A DNA stretch of 64,000 nt. It comes from CBDCCV01 sp965215025. Lineage in GTDB: Bacteria > Bacteroidota > Rhodothermia > Rhodothermales > Salinibacteraceae. Shown here in pieces: positions 60,730 through 64,000 of the stretch (within the stretch, counting starts at the first letter, position 1; each line of letters starts with the position of its first letter). The stretch is from positions 124,001 through 188,000 of the forward strand of contig CBDCCV010000001.1 of the NCBI GenBank assembly GCA_965215025.1, in the 5' to 3' direction. The notes under the pieces are model-generated. The model ran no database searches and was not told where the DNA came from. It saw nothing but the letters and a program-made list of their open reading frames with translations. Both the position numbers and the translations under genes were made by a program.

Positions 60730-61023
60730 TCAACTCCGGCGCGTGCGGAAGCCGTCGAAGCCGCCTTCGGCGGTTTTCCATTCGCTCGATACGTTTTCGA
60801 CGCGGGCGGCGGCGGGGCCGTCGCGCACGGCGCTCAGCAGCTCCTCGAGCGCTGGGCGCGGCCCTTCGACTACGAGGCGCACCGAGCCGTCCTTCTCGTT
60901 GCGCACCCAGCCGTGCAAGTTCTGCTTTTGCGCGCGCGTGGTGCAGAAGTGCCGGAAGCCGACGCCCTGCACGCGCCCGGTGATGCGCGCTTCGAGGCGT
61001 TCGTGCTCTTCTGGTGTGCTCAT
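60730..61023 (-). CDS. acyP: Acylphosphatase
   Basis: 97 residues. ARITGRVQGVGFRHFCTTRA holds the phosphate-binding loop and catalytic Arg; HGWVRNEKDGSVRLVVEG has the catalytic Asn. It hydrolyses acyl phosphates. It lies directly upstream of prmC in the same direction. Confidence 0.95.
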   Translation of the reverse strand: MSTPEEHERLEARITGRVQGVGFRHFCTTRAQKQNLHGWVRNEKDGSVRLVVEGPRPALEELLSAVRDGPAAARVENVSSEWKTAEGGFDGFRTRRS

Positions 61024-61135
61024 GGGTCAGGGGTTCGCGTGTTGCAAGGGTTCGCGTGTTCGAGGTCGCGCGGCGCTACAAAGGAAAAGCCCCGCCCGCC
61101 GCAGCGCGCGAGGCCTTCCCTTTGGAAGCAACGGG

Positions 61136-62020
61136 CTACGCGGCGCTTCTGTCGAGCAGGCCGCGGCTTTCGGTCCAGCCTCGGAAGCCGTCCACGAGCT
61201 GCTCGAACGACTGCATCACGAAAAGCTCGTCCTGGAGGTTGTACACCTCGTAGTCCTTCTCAGTGATGTGCGCCGGGTCGAAGGGGTGCTTTTTCACCTT
61301 GTCCGAGAGCGCGTGCGTGACCTCCTCGTTGGAAGAGACGATGCCGGCGCCGAAGAGGCGCGTGCCCTCCTCCTCTTCCAAGAGGCCGAACTCGACGGTG
61401 AACCAGTGGAAGCGCTCCAGGCGCGGGCGGTCCTTGCCCTTGGCGTTGAGCGCCGCCTTGCCGAACATCTGGTAGAAGTCGGCGAAGTCCGGCTGCGTGA
61501 GCATGGGCATGTGCCCGAAGATGTCGTGGAAGCAGTCCGGCGCGGGCGTGTAGTCCAGCTCGTCCCAGCCGCGCACGTAGTCCGTCGAGGGGAATTGGCG
61601 GTTGGCCAGGAGGTTGAAGAAGTCCTTCTCATGCAGGAGGCCGGGGATGCGGGCCACCTGCCAACCTGTGGCCTCTTCGAGGCGGCGCGAGAGGTCGGCC
61701 AGCGGCGGGATGCGGTCGGGCGTGATGCCGAGCACCTTCAGGCCCTTCGTGTACGCCGTGGAGGCGCGGCCGGGGAGCTGCTCCATCTGCCGCTCGACGA
61801 GCGTGCCCCAGATCTCGTGGCTCTCCTCGTCGTAGTCCGGGTACTCGATGGCGTCGCCCACGGGCGGGGGGCCGTCCAGGTTCTGCGGGATGCAACGCGG
61901 GTCCACGTCGCCGTCGCCCTGCGCGGCTTTCTCGTAGGCGGAGGTTTCTTCGGCGGCGGCGCCGTCGGTCATCGTCTGCTCTTTGACGGACTGATCGGCA
62001 GAGGCTTGTTTGTCAGGCAT
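61136..62020 (-). CDS. phhA: Phenylalanine-4-hydroxylase (aromatic amino acid hydroxylase)
   Basis: 294 residues from the ATG at 62020. The iron ligands are H165 and H170 (DCFHDIFGHMPML) and E210 (FTVEFGLLEE); RIPGLLHEKDFFNLLANRQF and STDYVRGWDELDYTPAPDCF are further family motifs. The first 45 residues are polar and probably disordered. It hydroxylates Phe to Tyr using tetrahydropterin and oxygen. No pterin carbinolamine dehydratase gene is adjacent. Confidence 0.93.
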   Translation of the reverse strand: MPDKQASADQSVKEQTMTDGAAAEETSAYEKAAQGDGDVDPRCIPQNLDGPPPVGDAIEYPDYDEESHEIWGTLVERQMEQLPGRASTAYTKGLKVLGITPDRIPPLADLSRRLEEATGWQVARIPGLLHEKDFFNLLANRQFPSTDYVRGWDELDYTPAPDCFHDIFGHMPMLTQPDFADFYQMFGKAALNAKGKDRPRLERFHWFTVEFGLLEEEEGTRLFGAGIVSSNEEVTHALSDKVKKHPFDPAHITEKDYEVYNLQDELFVMQSFEQLVDGFRGWTESRGLLDRSAA

Positions 62021-62087
62021 AGGAGAGTTCTCTGGTGATGATAGAAAGATCGAGGGAAAAGCAGAAGTGCTCACGGCGGCGCCGGCG

Positions 62088-62318
62088 CTACCCGTCCGAC
62101 GAGGACGAGCCGGGGGCGCGCTCCATCCTGAGCAGCACGGCCACGCCCACGTACCCGGCGAAGGCCGCGATGCCGAAGACGACGACCCAGCGCGAGACGC
62201 GCGGCGTGCCTTCAAGGACGAACTCCGTCATCAGCGCGGCCAGGGCAAAGAGCAGCGCGAAGAGCGCCGCGCCGGCCAGCACGCTCAGCCACGAACCGAA
62301 AGCGCGTTGGGTGAACAT
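62088..62318 (-). CDS. Tiny two-helix membrane protein
   Basis: 76 residues from the ATG at 62318: TQRAFGSWLSVLAGAALFAL and a second helix VVFGIAAFAGYVGVAVLL, then a basic and Ser-rich end. Not recognised. First helix is followed by a short loop, so both ends are likely cytoplasmic. Confidence 0.55.
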   Translation of the reverse strand: MFTQRAFGSWLSVLAGAALFALLFALAALMTEFVLEGTPRVSRWVVVFGIAAFAGYVGVAVLLRMERAPGSSSSDG

Positions 62319-62397
62319 GCTGAAAAGGTGTTTCAGAAAAGGACGGCAGGGCCGGAAGCGGTTCCAGCGCGACGCCGACAAAGCCGCCGGCAGCCGG

Positions 62398-62625
62398 CTA
62401 CCCGTTCCGGAAGTAGCCGATGGCGAGCACGACGACCAACGTGAGCGCGCCGAGGCCGAGCGTGACGAGCCACTGGCTGTCGCCAAAGGCGCGCGGGGCT
62501 ACAATCGCCAGCACCATGACCACCATCAGCGCGCTGATGACGGCCGTGGCGATGGCCGTTTTGCTTATGGCCGCCGCGCCGCGCGTCTTCTCGTGCGGCT
62601 GGTCGGGCTGGAAGCTTGAAGGCAT
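62398..62625 (-). CDS. Tiny two-helix membrane protein
   Basis: 75 residues with a polar start (PSSFQPDQPHEKTRGAAAIS) and helices AVISALMVVMVLAIVAPRAF and LVTLGLGALTLVVVLAIGYF. Not recognised. It lies 79 bases before the next one on the same strand. Confidence 0.55.
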   Translation of the reverse strand: MPSSFQPDQPHEKTRGAAAISKTAIATAVISALMVVMVLAIVAPRAFGDSQWLVTLGLGALTLVVVLAIGYFRNG

Positions 62626-62666
62626 AGCGCTCAGGGAAACGTCTTACAGATCATGCACGGCGGCGG

Positions 62667-62897
62667 TTAGCGCTTGTACCACGCTTCTTTCTCGCTGCCG
62701 TAGTTGCTGCGGAAGGAGTAATACGTGATGGCCGCCGTTACCAGCGCCACGCCCACGTCCGACCATTCCAGCCGCGCCTCACGCTTAGTCACGTAGCGGA
62801 CGGAAGCCTTCTTCAAAAGCGTAGCGCCTGCCCCGAGCGCGATGGCGATCAGCGGGGCGTACTCGTTCGGGCGGTCGTTCGGTTCACGCGAGGCCAT
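62667..62897 (-). CDS. Tiny membrane-associated protein
   Basis: 76 residues: ASREPNDRPNEYAPLIAIAL then GAGATLLKKASVRYVTKREA and a second weak helix SDVGVALVTAAITYYSFRSN. Not recognised. It is the first of three small genes (62897-62088) in one direction ahead of the hydroxylase gene. Confidence 0.5.
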   Translation of the reverse strand: MASREPNDRPNEYAPLIAIALGAGATLLKKASVRYVTKREARLEWSDVGVALVTAAITYYSFRSNYGSEKEAWYKR

Positions 62898-63013
62898 GCG
62901 GCGTCTCTCGGTTGATGTCGAAGAGGAAAGTACGGGGCACTGCTTCTATGGACGGAGCGCGCACAGAGGCAGTTCCACAACGGTGTTGACGTCTGTGCAA
63001 CTGCCGCTTGGCA

Positions 63014-63040
63014 GGACGACGGACGACGGACGACGGACGG
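63014..63040. repeat. GGACGAC heptamer repeat
   Basis: Three GGACGAC units followed by GGACGG, in the spacer after the antiporter gene. A related tract is at 38973. Confidence 0.85.
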
Positions 63041-63085
63041 CCGTGGCCCGTGAGCGGTCGTCGGCGGCTCGCACATCGCTGCGGC

Positions 63086-64000
63086 TCATCCGCCGCCAAC
63101 CAATCCGGCCGCCAGAAACGCCACGAGCGCCAGCGCCGCCACGGTGAGCGCGTACGGAAGCTGCGTGTTGACATGGTCCACGTGGTCGCACGCGGCGGAC
63201 ATGGAGGAGATGATCGACGTGTCCGAGAGCGGCGAGGCGTGATCGCCAAAGACGCCGCCGGAGAGCACCGCGCCAAGCATCAGCGCTGGCGCGAGCGCCA
63301 GCCCCTCGGCCAGCGGCAGCGCGATGGGCACCAGAATGGCAAACGCCGTCCACGACGAGCCGAGCGTGAACGAGACGACGCAGCCCACGACGAAGATAGC
63401 CGCCGGCAGCCACCACGCCGCCCCGCCGCCCCCGATGAGGCCCACGAGGTACGTGCCCATGTCCAGCGCGCGCGAGACCTGCCCGAGCGCAAAGGCGAAC
63501 ACGATGAGCACCGTCACGCCCACCAGCCCACTCGCCCCACGCAGCACGAGGTCCGTCGAGGCCGCCGGCGAGAGGATGGCCGACCCGCCGCGCAGCGGAC
63601 GCGGCAGCGCGTACATCACCATCGCCACGCCGATGGCTGCGCCTACGGCCCAGAGCACCGCCGTCGAGCCGCTGCCTTCCATCAGGTTGCCCTCGCCCGT
63701 GATCCACAGCCCGACGAAGATCATCCCCACCATCACGCCCACGGGAACGAGCAGGTCGCGCGCCTGCCGGGGCGAGGCGGCCACGGGTTCGAGGCCGGCC
63801 ACCTCGTCGGCCACGAGCGGCTGCGCGCCTTTGCGGAGGACGGCGCCTGTCTCGGCCGCGCGCCTTTCCGCCCGGCGCATCGGGCCGAAGCTCCACCCCG
63901 TCACGGCCAGCCCCAACGCGAAGAGGATGGCGAGCCAGGCGAAGAAGTTGAAAAAGAGCGCCTCGACAAGAAGCGGCACGGCGCCGGCCGTGATGCCTTG
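63086..64000 (-). CDS. NhaC-type Na+/H+ antiporter family protein (3' part)
   Basis: The visible 304 residues are the C-terminal part; the frame is open to the window edge with QGITAGAVPLLVEALFFNFF in line with the family. It shows about eight membrane helices and SFTLGSSWTAFAILVPIALP, VLSGGVFGDHASPLSDTSII and SSMSAACDHVDHVNTQLPYA, which are the conserved segments of the NhaC superfamily. The substrate could be sodium/proton exchange or an amino acid. The N-terminus lies outside. Confidence 0.85.
   Translation of the reverse strand, partial: QGITAGAVPLLVEALFFNFFAWLAILFALGLAVTGWSFGPMRRAERRAAETGAVLRKGAQPLVADEVAGLEPVAASPRQARDLLVPVGVMVGMIFVGLWITGEGNLMEGSGSTAVLWAVGAAIGVAMVMYALPRPLRGGSAILSPAASTDLVLRGASGLVGVTVLIVFAFALGQVSRALDMGTYLVGLIGGGGAAWWLPAAIFVVGCVVSFTLGSSWTAFAILVPIALPLAEGLALAPALMLGAVLSGGVFGDHASPLSDTSIISSMSAACDHVDHVNTQLPYALTVAALALVAFLAAGLVGGG

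Overview
The window is GC-rich and looks like a chromosomal piece from the Bacteroidota/Rhodothermota side of the tree (Rhodothermales-like). The grounds are start regions mostly without Shine-Dalgarno sequences, Bacteroidota-typical families (DUF4105, TIGR02757/DUF2400, a kinase-TPR-TonB_C fusion), a CrtI phytoene desaturase, phenylalanine-4-hydroxylase and an hrcA-grpE-dnaJ block. This placement is inference; no rRNA or other marker gene is present.

Region 1 (1-22158, minus strand except the inserted island) is a type IV pilus locus. In transcription order it holds two short pilin-like proteins (22158-21101), a Wzy_C/O-antigen-ligase-like membrane protein, a PilC platform protein, a PilB ATPase with a very long acidic N-terminus, two successive copies of a three-gene minor-pilin-like module (A1-B1-C1, A2-B2-C2), a PilT-like ATPase, a fused PilM-PilN protein and the start of PilO. 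The last C protein ends in 34 consecutive aspartates.

Region 2 (about 18470-20925, plus strand) is a toxin-antitoxin island lying between the ligase and the pilins. Three two-gene modules (DUF433/DUF5615, an antitoxin with a MazF/PemK toxin, and a small antitoxin with a DUF3368 PIN toxin) are each preceded by a copy of a roughly 80-bp element that begins with a perfect 28-bp palindrome. A further palindrome follows the last module. Fragments of an antitoxin (16704) and of a PIN toxin (18570) lie on either side of the ligase gene. A REP-associated tyrosine transposase (22799) carries a palindrome of the same family inside its own reading frame.

Region 3 (23430-28377) continues the accessory character with a Uma2 nuclease-like gene bracketed by 39-bp direct repeats, DUF4342, a VapBC-like pair, and a frameshifted toxin-like gene with a DUF2283 partner. 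These are mixed with metabolic genes: a threonine dehydratase/serine racemase-like enzyme, TIGR02757 and a flavin reductase.

Region 4 (28595-64000) is mainly housekeeping: dnaJ-grpE-hrcA, sppA, DUF2339, gpmI, nth with an extra zinc ribbon, a pseudokinase-TPR-TonB_C fusion, tRNA-His and tRNA-Glu, ribH, two lipoproteins, valS, crtI, a three-gene two-component operon, aroC, an HtrA protease, a histone-deacetylase-like enzyme, prmC, acyP, phenylalanine-4-hydroxylase, several tiny membrane proteins and a partial NhaC-type antiporter. Short palindromes and dispersed repeats recur in the spacers and sometimes run into gene ends.
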